64,000 nucleotides of DNA from Orbilia blumenaviensis (Eukaryota; Ascomycota; Orbiliomycetes; Orbiliales; Orbiliaceae). Made by a program: the position numbers and the translations under genes. The stretch covers positions 1,736,001 to 1,800,000 of the forward strand of contig JAVHNS010000007.1 of NCBI GenBank assembly GCA_036872755.1, read 5' to 3'. Below are positions 47,140 through 58,767 of the stretch, piece after piece. Within the stretch, counting starts at the first letter, position 1, and each line of letters starts with the position of its first letter. The notes beneath the pieces were generated by a model that saw only the letters and a list, made by a program, of their open reading frames with translations, did not search any database and had not been told where the DNA came from.

Positions 47140-50100
47140 TTAATATGTCTCTAATTCCTTCCAATCTGTCTCGTCTAACTTCTTTTTGACTGAGTACCTA
47201 CCTGCTCCTACCTTCTGCACTGTCTTCCCCACTACCCTAATCTCCCCTTCGCAGTTCGCTGGTACCGCAACGTCAATGGACAACTCTTTATCTTGTGTGT
47301 TATAAATCCATTTGCACTCTGCTCTTCCTCTAGGGCTCTCATACTCCATCTCGTTGCTTGTAACCCCAAATTCAACACTGGGGATTGGGTCAAAGATGAA
47401 TTTCCAACCTTCTTTCGCACCTGTGTTCACAACACCACTAACAGGGAGGTCGTCGTGTTCCAATTTAATACCTCCGATATTTTCGAAAATCCACCTTCCA
47501 GGAGCTCCGAGAGCATAGTGATTCATACTGGTCATTGATACCACATTTGCAACCCCCTCCTTCGTAATGCAATCCCAGCGCTCCCAGATGCTGGTTGCTC
47601 CGAGTTTTATCGGGTATAGGAATGAAGGGCTATCATCATTCTTTAGGAGAAGTTTGTATGCGAGGGATAAGGAATGTAAATGTTCCTTGGATGTAGTCGA
47701 CGGCAAATTTCTTGGATAACAGAGCGCATAGAATATCTCCGGTGTTCCTGCCAATCCAGTCGATATATGAAAGTCCGCCTTGTGGACGACAAGGTGGTAG
47801 AGACGGCGGATGGCTGGTTCAATATAATTCTCAGGAAGAAGGCCAAATGTAAGAGCGCAGGAATAGGCGGTCTGTGAATCCGGGACTGGGTTTGGAGGAT
47901 TCGGATCTTCGGAATTTGCCTCCCATTTGATGAGCTGTTGGGGTTCATCTGATGCCGATATAGATGAATCAAGATCCACAAGGTATTTCTTCTGCCAGGC
48001 GCCAATTACTTTCGCTTTTGCCTCCTTAAACAACTCAATGTCCTCCGTTTTCCCGAGAACAGTCGCAATGTTGAGAATGATTTGTGCAATATTGCAAAGC
48101 CAAGTATCTGCTATAAATATTTGGCCTGTCTGTGCCAGCTCCGGACGCTCTGGTGGGGTGGTGGGATCAAGCCAATCACCGTATTGAAACGAGTCTACCC
48201 ACAGGCCGTCTTCACCCCTCGGGATACCCTTCGTATAGTACTGCCTGATAGTTGGATATAGATTCTCAAGAAGGCTGAGATCTCTATATTGTTTGTAGAG
48301 ATTCCACGGCAGGGCAACCAAACAATCCTCCCAAATTGCCATTGGCCTATGAGATCCAGGAAGCTCAAAGGCGTTTGGAGATCTTTGAAATACAGTTAGA
48401 AACACTGAGTATACATATCATCAAGTATATATAGGTTGAGACTTACACAATAGGAGGCCGGTTGCAACCTCCCAGGTATAGCCCATCTGCTAGGCCTTGG
48501 AGCCATTGCTTTAAGAATGAATAGCAATCAAATATGTAAACCGCTGTAGGTCCGAATAACTAGCATCCATGGCGGTAGGTTAGTTTAGGAGCATAGCATG
48601 GTGTAGTGGTCTCAGCGAATCCAGCTGAAGGACCCAAAAATCGAAAAGAAACAAAAAGACTTACGTTTATATCCCCACTCCTATTAATGAACATTTCCAA
48701 TATTAGCATTTAGTCTCCTTTTCTCTAGCCTTCCCGAAATTGATGCATTGGTATCGATTAAGACTTACCATCCGAGCCTTTCGTCACGCTGTGGGCAGTC
48801 AGTTGGCACAGAGTAGAAGTTTCCTCTCGTGCTCCATTGTATATTCTCCACAAACCGATTGAGCTCTGAGTGGGTGCTGTTGAACTTCAACAGCCCCTTT
48901 TCACAATCTGTGCCATAAACCTTGGCTACCGCTTCGATTTCCATTCCCTCAACCCAGCCATCGACCTGAACATACCGGAATCCGTGGAAAGTAAATTCTG
49001 GTTCCCATTCTTCTACACCATTCCCACTAAAGGTGTAACTGTCGGTGGCCTTAGCGCCTCTGAGAATGATCCAGCACGCCTCGCCATCTTGATCAAGTAT
49101 TTCGACATGGAGGAAAGTTAACTACCGCTACGAGTCAACTATCATGAAAAATAACCATAAAGGTCCCATACGGAAGGGTAGCGCTAACCTTCGTCCCAGC
49201 TGGGGCAGATCCCTTAATCTTGATCTTGCCAGTAATGTTTTGCGCAAAATCCCAGATAAGCTTCCCTTTCGGCGACCTAATAGTCTCTTTTAGTGGGAAT
49301 GTCTGTGTATGCCGGATCAGCGGCGCAGTCTGCGCTTGTATCGTCTTTGTTATTGTTTCGGTGCTCCAGGATTCGATCTCCCATTTCAATATCCTCCAAT
49401 TAACTGTCTTTTCATTCAAAACCGGGCGTCTCACTTCAGAGATCAAAGCTTCTGGCATTTGTTTCACGTTCTGCCACCCATCTTGCCCTTGAAGGTCGAT
49501 GGTAATTCGAGAGTCATGATGCTCTCCGTCATAAATCTCTGTTTCCAGAATAGGGCTCTTCTGGATACATTCCCATCCTGTCTCACTGGTACTTCCGGTC
49601 CAGAAACTCTGGTTTTCTGACCCGAAGGTTTCAAAAAGAGCCATGAAACCGGTCTCTTTCCCATAAATTCCTCTCCTAGCTGACCAACGTTTATGTGGGA
49701 GACCTAGCCGACCGCGGTACCACCCGTCCGCAACCCAAACGGTGACGATGTTTTTCCCAGCTTGAAGGTGCTCTGTTATATCATATGTTTGATATGTAAT
49801 TCTAACAGCGTATTCTGTCCAGCCGGGGTCCATTGTTGATTCGCCAACGGGTTTTCCGTTAATGAAGATTTTGTAGACACCGAATCCAGTTGCATAAACT
49901 CTAGCAATCCGAGGTTTCGATCCCAGAGTATAGGTATTTCGAAACACAGGGACATGTTCCGGCTTTTCCCAACCTTGGGCACTCCAAGGCGTGGTTATTG
50001 GAGTTATGGTCCGGGACTTCTTATACCATCCTTCGAGGCCTCCAACAATACCGCTCTCGAAGTTCAAGACACCGGAGGCGACTGTAGCATCCAGCAGACC

Positions 50101-50514
50101 TGCTGCGAGCTTCGCTGCTACTTGATTAGCTGATTCCCCTTCTGGCGCCAATGTATCGCCATCTGAGTTTCCGAATCCGACCTCTACATTAGGCTCGCCG
50201 TCCGCAAAAACTGCGTGAACTGAAAGCTCATATGCATGCGATGATTCAACTTTTGGAAAGGCTTTCGGCCATGTGATATTTCCACTACGGTATCCCTTTG
50301 GGCCTACCACAATGAATGTCTTTGCGGAGTCCGGGCTGTCTGAAAGAGACCAACTCCGAAGAGAAAGAATGTACGTAACCTGCTGCCAGGATGGTGAGGC
50401 TTGCGCAGAAGGAATTGAGTACGACCACGAAATAGTAGGAGACGGGTCATCTACTCCAAGAAGATTTGATGTATGCGCGAGGCGCAAATTAGTTACATCG
50501 ACTGACGGAGCCAT
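47140..50514 (-). CDS. Glycoside hydrolase family 78, alpha-L-rhamnosidase
   Basis: Five exons on minus, 50514-49189, 49121-48769, 48680-48665, 48559-48447 and 48382-47140, encode 1,016 residues. All phases close, and the third exon is only 16 nt. Domains in order: an N-terminal Ig-like region (TNLRLAHTSNLLGVDDPSPT), the rhamnosidase N domain (ARVYATGFGVYKIFINGKPV, GWTEYAVRITYQTYDIT, VWVADGWYRGRLG), a beta-sandwich (WDFAQNITGKIKIKG, then LTFLHVEILDQDG and HGFRYVQVDGW), the (alpha/alpha)6 barrel with VPTDCPQRDERLGWSGDINL, GEDGLWVDSFQYGDWLDP and ALGAPGRWIFENIGGI, and a final beta-sandwich. The acidic residues of the CPQRDER and WSGD segments match the GH78 active-site region. No signal peptide is visible, so it may act inside the cell on imported rhamnosides. 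It is paired convergently with GH43. Confidence 0.93.
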
Positions 50515-51723
50515 CTCAAGACCAAAAAGATGATTGGTATCTTAAGCTTCGCAAAATATACCCGGTATTTCGAAATATTTTCTCGGTCGAAGGAGTGAAA
50601 ACCGGGTCAATATATAAGCGTGCCAATTGATGAAACAACAGATGTCTACCGAGGTCAAGTATCAGAATTATTCAACCGTTGAAGGTCCAAATGCCCAGCT
50701 ACAGCATCGAGGAGGGGTAAAACTTACGTAAATTCCCCGCAGGAAGTCTTATTATCACATTTTAGTACCTTAATACATCAACTGCTGTTCTAAGATTTGG
50801 GTTCAGCCAATCAAGGCCGCTTTCGTGGATTTTAGATCGAATATGCTGTGGACTTGCTTCTGCTACGACCCCGGAGCATGGACGGGAAGCCGCGTTGGAT
50901 TGATTGGGCAGTTCGAGAAGTTGAAGGTGTATGTGGGTCCCGCTATATCCGGAATTCTACATTCTCTAGCCGTTTACAGTCTAGGTTTAATTCTGTTCTG
51001 TGGGACGGCTAGCGTCGTTTTTCTCAAGGTCGTAACGAGCCCTTCATTGGGGGCTTAATACGCATCTTCTTCATAATTTCGAACAATTTATCGTGTATGC
51101 CAGGTCTCAGATGATACAGCAAGTCACTTGTTCAAGATTATAATATCTTACAGGTTTAAGTACTCGTGACGAACTCAAGACTCTAAATCCGAGTTGGCAT
51201 CGGCATATGGCCAACACCAAATATACAACAGTGCGCGGAGTATACATGTGGTTTCGGATTTGGGCTTTTATGGCTATATATGGATTTAAATATTTATAAT
51301 ATTTATACATCATGGCTTATCACGGGAAGGCTAAGCATGAGCTGGGAAACGGGATCCGAGGAGATACCTCAATATAATAGCGAGCCCGCAAGATGTAGTC
51401 TGGGCCCTCAATCTTGCTTCCCCAGATTTGTAGTTCATAATTAAAATATCAGCAGGATCGGACGGCCTGTGCGGGTTGGGCGCATAAGCATGTACATGTA
51501 TGAATCAACTGACCTTAAGCTTTGCACTGATTTAACGACTATAGCTAGTATCACTTTAGAAATTTCCAGTCCCTGGATTGAAATTACACTGCTAAATTTA
51601 TTAGCGTGTCTTGGTAACGATATCAAATCCAGCTCTAATTGGAGAAGGGAGTGAAGTAGAAGACCTAGACCCGAATCAAGAAAGCAGAAAAGTAACAAAT
51701 CAACATAGCGAACATAGATGGGC
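50515..51723. other. Intergenic region upstream of GH78
   Basis: This is the promoter side of the GH78 gene followed by AT-rich DNA. Short open frames (for example 50825-51058 +) have no recognisable domain. I see nothing I can support. Confidence 0.45.
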
Positions 51724-51929
51724 ATGGATTTGTCCCCTCCTGTTGAATTACTAGATGGAATTTACTCTTACCTCCCTCTTATTATAAGCTGGCCATTAGT
51801 AGCACCAGTCGTTTCTTCGGACATGTATTCAACTCGCTCCAAAGGTCCTTCCTTTACAAACAAATCCCCAATAAGCACCGCGGTATAATAGATATTCATA
51901 GATTCTTCCCGATTCATCGGTTTAATTAA
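51724..51929 (+). pseudogene. F-box protein relic with frameshift
   Basis: An ATG at 51724 opens MDLSPPVELLDGIYSYLP, a good F-box start. The expected continuation is then found in a different frame (YYKLAISSTSRFFGHVFN, then SLQRSFLYKQI) and runs to TAA at 51927-51929. The frame change falls inside CTCCCTCTTATTATAAG near 51775-51787, where one base appears lost. No intron can be fitted. Downstream fragments up to about 52020 (NYAVRNLTITRYYLS) look like further decayed pieces. The F-box call rests on the pattern PPVELLDxIxSYLP...SRFF and is moderately sure. Confidence 0.5.
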
Positions 51930-52070
51930 CATTGAGAAAGGTTCGAGCGGATACGTAATGCTAAACTATGCTGTGCGAAACCTGACCATCACTAGATATT
52001 ACTTGAGTATCTAGCCAATGCTACCAGGTCGAACTACGAGTAGACCACTTGGTGCCGATTGTTTTTGTAA

Positions 52071-52552
52071 ATGGCCAATGAGAATACAGACCAACCCGAA
52101 GGCCCTTCTCGACAGCGCGACAGACTTGTCGTTATAACCGGCTCGCCACTGATGGGTGAGACACATTTCCACAGCATTCAAAGACTCTCAAATTTCAATA
52201 CTCTGAGCGCATTTAGCCCTCAATTTGCAATGGGCTAGACGTATCTACAAGGGTAATACAACTGCCGCGGGGCTATGAAGGTGTCCGCGTGGCATGATGC
52301 GTCGCGATATGCGAATATGACCTGAAAGGATTTTTTGAGGATGTCTGGACGGTGCTAAGGGACTCTATGGTAAATAAAAGACTGGCTGAAATTCAAAGAT
52401 TTCTGACTTTGTTGGCAAAAGTTTGTACGTATGAAGTTGGTCTTAACTGAGCTCGGGACGTCAATGATATTTTCTTCGCCAAATTTTGCAGTGACACTTT
52501 ATTGTTAGCCGAGATCCCCCGGTGGTTTGCACGGGTAAATCAATCTACCTGA
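52071..52552 (+). CDS. Possible small four-exon gene, unknown function
   Basis: Exons 52071-52155, 52239-52280, 52329-52428 and 52492-52552 join in phase to 95 residues. The product begins MANENTDQPEGPSRQRDRLV, continues DVSTRVIQLPRGYEG, FFEDVWTVLRDSMVNKRLAE and IQRFLTLLAKVCTD, and ends LLLAEIPRWFARVNQST. Amphipathic helical character and consistent splicing suggest coding origin. Intron 2 is short (48 nt, GTGTCC...AAAG). If it is not spliced, an in-frame TGA interrupts the protein. I do not recognise the family. Since it follows the F-box relic on the same strand, it may be the decayed 3' part of that gene instead of an independent one. Confidence 0.35.
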
Positions 52553-53317
52553 AGGGTACTGAAGGGAGCTAGAATCTGCTCCCTCAGCTTAGTATCAATT
52601 ACAATGTAGATATATTGTACTGCTTGTAATAGATCATAAGTTATACGTTACTGTATTGATAAAATTCGATTGTACAATTGTAGATGCTATGTTAGTTCCG
52701 CAAATCAGGTCTTCTGAGACCTTATAAGAACATGATGATCATTTGAAATACATTTCATTCTATAAATGAATCATGGGTATGTGCTAGTACCATTATCTTG
52801 ATCCAGGTCAGACAGCTGACGGAATCGGCTATGCATCATGTTAACTCTTTGGAAATTGGATTGACTGCTTAGCGATCGATTTTGTAAAGTAGCCTAGGTT
52901 AAATTTGTATCCATCTTCTTAAAAGCAGGTTTTGGTATGCCACTGCCTAATCGTATCATAACTCCTGATACGCGTTTAGTCCATACGAGATGTATATCGG
53001 ATCCAACCACCAAGGACGTTGCGTATCTTCGTTTAGATATTCGATATGTTCTCATGCTCGAGCTTGAGCGCTAGCTCTGTTCGCTAAGTGTGTTGGCAGT
53101 TGTATTTTGCATTGGTATATCACGTGACCGACCAAATACCAAGACCTCGCAAGGCGTGCAGTTCGAGCTAAGTCGCGGATTGCTCGAATCATCGAAACAC
53201 GACGACATCACTCGCCACCTCTACAGCACAAACTGGCTGTAGCCTAAACTAAGGGTCCTGCATTCGATAACTCGAAAAAGAAACTTCGACATTATCACTT
53301 TACAAATTTAGATCACC
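52553..53317. other. Intergenic region upstream of PRP17
   Basis: No gene is seen. It is AT-rich to about 52950, then more GC-rich up to the PRP17 start, as expected of a housekeeping promoter. Confidence 0.45.
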
Positions 53318-55140
53318 ATGGCGGCGCTCGTCGACTACGGTTCCAGCGACGATGAGTCGCCAGCTGTTGGCCCATCCATGCCGTCTGGCCCATTAATCAC
53401 AGCTGCGCCAGATGTCAGCCTAGACGTATGTCCGTCTCTCCTTTCTTATACCTATCTTTCGGAATAACTAACCATCTCGCGCCAATAGGACCCAATGACC
53501 TCCCAGCTCGCCATCGTAAAACCTACAGATAAATCGATGTCCTATAATGCTACATACGAAGACCTGTACAAACCCGCCGCTGGACCCGCAAATCCTTTCA
53601 AATCGAATGATGGGACGTTAAAACGAAAAAATTTGTTGACGGGATACGCGGAGGAGACGTTAATATCGGACGCGACATTCTTGACCCAGCATAGAACCTT
53701 TGCCAGCTTAGGATATGCAGCCGACCCAAGTAATCCGGCAAATATGGTTGGAGACCAGTCGAATGCTGCTTTATTCGGTGGACGGAATACAGTAGAATAC
53801 AGACCTAGCAAGGAAGAGTCGCGGGAAATTAAGAGGCGGAGGCAGAAGAAGGGCGACTCGAGTATAGTTGACGGGCCCGGGCAGTACCTGGGTCCTTGGG
53901 CATCATACAAGAATGAGTCGGAGTCTTCAGAGGGCGAAGAGGCCGCTGGCGATGATGTCGAATATGAAGAGGAGGCCACTGCGCCGGTATCGAATCCTAT
54001 TATCGATAAGGCCGGTGCCGAATATCTCAACATCAATACCTCGGGCGTGGAACAGACAACTTTCCATGGAAGCGAGGAGAGAGATTACCTTGGACGGACA
54101 TACATGCATGTACCACAGGATTTGGACATCAATCTCGGGAAGGAATCTGGGAGCACACCAAACTTCATTCCCAAGAAGCTTATTCACACCTGGAAAGGCC
54201 ACACCAAACCTATCAACGCTATACGATTCTTTCCCACTAGTGGTCATCTGCTGCTGAGTTCTTCGGCAGATGCTAAGATCAAAGTATGTAATATCCTTCC
54301 TTTTTCTCAAATATCTCCGAGCCTTTCTAACATGACTTTTAGCTATGGGATGTTTACCACGATCGCGAACTCCTGCGTACATTTGACGGCCATACTAAAT
54401 CCGTAAACGACATAACATTCACCAACTCCGGCGACAAGTTCCTCTCTGCTTCATATGATCGCCAAATGAAGCTATGGGATACCGAAACAGGTCAATGCAT
54501 CAACCGCTTCTCAACCGGTAAAATTCCGCACGTAATCAGATTCAACCCGGATGAAGCCAAACACCACGAATTCATTGCTGGTATGAGCGATAAGAAAATT
54601 GTCCAATTCGATACCAGAACTGCGGCTGTCGTACAAGAGTACGACCACCATCTTGGACCGGTCAATACCCTTACATTCGTCGACGAGAATAGGAGATTTA
54701 TATCGACTTCCGACGATAAGAGTTTACGAGCATGGGAATATGGTATCCCTGTACCCATCAAATTCATTGCAGAACCATACATGTATTCAATGGTCCGATC
54801 TGCGCTTCACCCCAACGGCAAATATGTGGCATTACAATCGGCAGATAATCAAGTCGTTGTATACGCAACTACCGAACGGTTTAGACAGAACAGGAAGAAG
54901 AGCTTCCGAGGGCACAACAATGCTGGTTATGCGATTGATGTGGATATCAGTCCTGACGGACAGTTTTTGATGAGTGGTGATAGTTTGGGTTGGGTGTGCT
55001 TCTTTGATTGGAAGACCTGTAAGATGTATCACAAGATTAAGGCGAGTGACCAGGCAATTACTTGTGCGGCATGGCACCCACAAGAGAGCAGCAGGGTGGC
55101 TGTTGCTGGATTGGACTCTTCTATCAAATACTTCGATTAA
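53318..55140 (+). CDS. PRP17: Pre-mRNA splicing factor PRP17/CDC40 (WD40)
   Basis: Three exons, 53318-53425, 53489-54283 and 54343-55140, encode 566 residues; all introns are phase 0. The start MAALVDYGSSDDE is typical for the family. The N-terminal half contains conserved family blocks (YNATYEDLYKPAAGPANPF, LTGYAEETLISDATFLTQHR, FGGRNTVEYRPSKEE, DGPGQYLGPWASYKNE, EERDYLGRTYMHVPQDLDIN and KKLIHTWKGHTKPINAIRFF). About seven WD40 repeats fill residues ~270-566, including LRTFDGHTKSVNDITF, SASYDRQMKLWDTETG and STSDDKSLRAWEYGIPVPIK. The protein acts in the second step of splicing within the spliceosome. It converges on UTP4 with 284 bp between stops. Confidence 0.96.
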
Positions 55141-55424
55141 TCGTCCACGCCAACAGTCGAGCCAGGTAAACTACTAGAGTTATTTGTATACTAGATGATG
55201 TTCCCACGGTTGGGTTTAGTTATGAAGCTACGCATTTTAATGTTGACGATGCATGAATAGCAGACATATTTCGGGCCAAAGTTGATGTCTTGAACTTGGT
55301 TCTCCTTCAAAACTTTTGACTATATTACACTCTAAATGCCGACATAACTAATGCCAAAGTACTCCAAACTAAACTAATACTTAGACGAATCGAAAAATAG
55401 TATTATATCCTACAACCCTCCCGC

Positions 55425-58341
55425 TTAAGCGAATCTGTGAGTTCTCACCCTGGATGCGTCCTTCTTCGGTATCCAGGCTGGTGGCAATTTTACGTCAGCA
55501 ACTGGTCTTTCCACAACCACCATTTCCAAATCCTCCTTTGGATCACCAATGGGTAAGAAAGCCATGACATTCCTATACTGGAATGTGTGCCAATGTGATA
55601 CACCAGCGCCACCTTTCCTTTGAGCCATGGCTTCATCTGGAGCCTGAGCACCAGAATCTATCTCCATTTCAACGTCCAGCTTAACGCCACCATCCTCATC
55701 TGGGTGCTCAGTCGCCGAAAGTTCCGACTCGCTCTCCTTGTCGCTGTCGTCCGAGTCTTTATCGCTCTCGGAACCAGAGCTAGAGTCCTCTTCCTCGTCG
55801 TCATCTTCATCCTCGCTGCTATCATCCTCGCTTTCACTATGCACAATCTCAACTTTTCCTTTCTTCCTGATATCATTCCTCACCTTGTCGACCAGGAACT
55901 CCTCATCGCTTTCCACATCCATTGCGCCATCACCCTCCCCAGTGGTCAAGTCTTTCCCGACTAAAGTCACTTCAGTGCCTCTAATCATATCTTTCCTCCC
56001 GTTCACAGCTTCACCTCCAGCCCCACTAATCATCACAAGCCCCCTCTTCCGCTTAACTCCCTTCGCGTCCGCATCTTCATTCGTAGAATTCTTCTCCTTT
56101 TTCACATCGGCAGGCTTCAGGTCCCGATCAACATTGATCATAAACACCCATCCATGGCCCCAGCACCACATTCTCCTCCCCTTGCTCTTCTCTTCGACCA
56201 CACTAATACCAAAACATCGATCCTTCAGTTTTAAGAATTGGCGTGGTAATCTATCGGAGTTTCTTGTAGACCATGCTGTAACCTGTCCATTCTTGACGTC
56301 GAATTCGTGAAGCGTATGGTCCGAAGTCATAACGAATACTTCTGAGCTATCTTCATCGACTGTTCCAGACTCGGAAGTGACTGGTGGTCGGAATCCTGCT
56401 GCGACAGGTGGCGCTGGAAGCCGTGGAAGACTTGCTTTGACCAGCTTCCATTTCCCCTTTTTGGCGTCTTCCAAGCTCCAGGCTTCCATCCAGCCCCCGA
56501 CGTCTGCAGCGAAGAGATACTTTCCGTTAGGGGAGAAGCAAGCTCGAGTAACTTGTCGTTCATAACCTCGTCCTAACGCAACTACACCATCTTTTCGTTG
56601 TAACTTGCCGCCAGAAGCAGTGATATCTCGGTTCTTCCTATCCAAATGTTGTAGGTCCCCGAATTCGAAAGTAGACTTTCCAGCTTCATCAACCGAAGCA
56701 GTGATCTTAAAGATGTATGGCTCGGAGTTGGGGGCGAAGAATGCCAAGTGCTTTCCATCAGGTGAAAAGAGAACCTTTCTGGCACCGATTGTTGCAACTT
56801 TTTCTGGGAGCTCGAGCTTAGAGATTCGAAGTAAAACATTGGTCTTTCGAGGCCGCAAGTGGAACAATTTGACAGTTGCCATGGTGGATACGGCCAACAA
56901 GTCGCCGTTGGGAGATATTGCTGCTGACGATATGTTTTCATCGGTCTGTAATCCTGTTAGCGTTATATTCAACTAGGACTAAACTTAAAGGGCAACATAC
57001 GTTAACCAGAATTCCACCAACGAGTTTTCTTCCTTGATCTTCATCAACAGCTCCGTAGAGCTCTACGTCATCCGCTGCTTCGACTTCATCAATGCTATTC
57101 ACTCTCCAAATCTTGACTTCCCGATCGAATTTCGCCACTAGAAGTCTAGAATCCGCTTTCCCAACCGTGGTCGCTATAATTTGCTCTTGTGGTAGTGCAG
57201 ACAACGTATATTGGTATTCCTCTGCAAATCTTTTCAGGGGAATCACGATGGGGGTCATATCCACCCCACCACTGACTAAAACGCTGAATGGCCCGGCCTC
57301 GAATCCACCCATAGCTCTAACATCATGCTTATGAAATCTCTTTTTCGCGACCTGCGTCCAAGTCGCACGTTTCCCCAGCCCAACAAGCTCATGCTTCACC
57401 GTAACCCTGTCAACACCCGAACTGAAGAACTGGGTCCCATTCGTGTTTGTCTCTAGGGTCAACACGTCTGCATCATGCGACTTCAACTTTTGTCGGAGAG
57501 TATAACGCTTCCCATCATAAACGCTGATTTCACCCAGCGAGTCGCCGGCAACAATCCACCCACCATTCGAAGGTATATATTTGACGCTCCAGACATATGT
57601 GTCCCGTTTCTTTGCGTTTCTTCGTTTGTTGTTGAATTTGGGGGCTACAGACATAGTGGTTATGGTACGTCCAGTGATAGTGTCGAAGGCTCGGAGTTTA
57701 GAGTCTGAAGTTCCAGCTATGATCGTGGTTGGAGATTGCCATGCGAGGGAGAGAACACGGCAGGCTTTGGATTGCGGAATTATTTTAGAGAGAGATAGGG
57801 AACCGGGAGAATCACCGACTGATATTATAACCAGAGAGCCGTCTTCGCAGCCGACGGCGAGTTGAGTACCATCTTCGGGATCCTCTGTTTCCTCAGATGC
57901 TCCCTCTCCCGGTTTGGAGCTGGCCTGCGAGCGGTCTGTGAACCATGATTTCTTTGGCTGCGCAGCTATACTCCAGATGATACCCTTGCCGCAATCGAAA
58001 TGCGCGAGAGGCTTTCCGGTGACAAGATCCCACTCAGTGACAACCGTAGAGTTTCCAATTGAGAAGAGACGCAGCAATTCGGTATGCTTTACGGAGTAGT
58101 GGGATTGGCGTATCCAAGCAAGACCCTCAATACTACGATTTATACCACCATGAAGTGTAGATTCATGGAACCAGTTCGTTGGGTTCCAAATTTCTATCGA
58201 ACCATTGGAGCGACCGATTGCGAGACGAAGCGATGGTGGGAGCTGGTGTGTTTGGGGGTTATATTCGGAAGGGTGCGAAAAGGCGACTGCGTGAATCTGA
58301 GACGGTACATAGTCGACAAAGCGACAGCGATGGATATCCAT
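55425..58341 (-). CDS. UTP4: U3 snoRNP / t-UTP subunit UTP4 (cirhin, WD40)
   Basis: Two exons, 58341-57001 and 56945-55425, encode 953 residues. The intron is 55 nt, phase 0 (GTATGT...ACAG). The open frame reaches further upstream, but the first ATG in frame is 58341 (MDIHRCRFVDYVPSQIHAVA), matching the family start. WD40 repeats run through the N-terminal two thirds: RLAIGRSNGSIEIWNP, SIGNSTVVTEWDLVTGKPLA, QLAVGCEDGSLVIISV, IIAGTSDSKLRAFDT, IVAGDSLGEISVYDG and LLVAKFDREVKIWRV. A second propeller follows after the intron (AAISPNGDLLAVSTMATVKL and others). Residues ~790-880 include a long Ser/Asp/Glu tract. The ending ADVKLPPAWIPKKDASRVRT is conserved. UTP4 is part of the small-subunit processome and works in rDNA transcription and 18S rRNA processing in the nucleolus. 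Confidence 0.95.
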
Positions 58342-58767
58342 TCTGAAAATTTGGAAGCTCACGAAGAGCTGTCGATTGGAGGGTCTTAATGAGAGGAAGG
58401 TAGATGCAGTCTAAGTTTGTATCGAAGTTTTTTTTTTTTTTGGCAAACCTGCGACACTAAGAAAGTGGAAGTTTTTGCAGGGGTCAGCTTAGCGAGGTCA
58501 CGTTATATCCCGGGAGATATCTTGGCCCCGATAATAAACGCCAAGATCCCGGGCACAGATCCCGACTTGTAAATATAACACGCAACACACTCACAGACCA
58601 TATTATTAGTCCTGTAGCAAACAGCTTTTGAGCTGTTGTCTAGTTCCAACAAGACCAGTTGGAGCCAGTTTCGTGGAGCAAGGTAAGATAACTTCTATTG
58701 GCCTCAAGGTAACAACATTTAAATATATATATGTATTTAAGATATTTAACAACACGAATTCAGCAGT

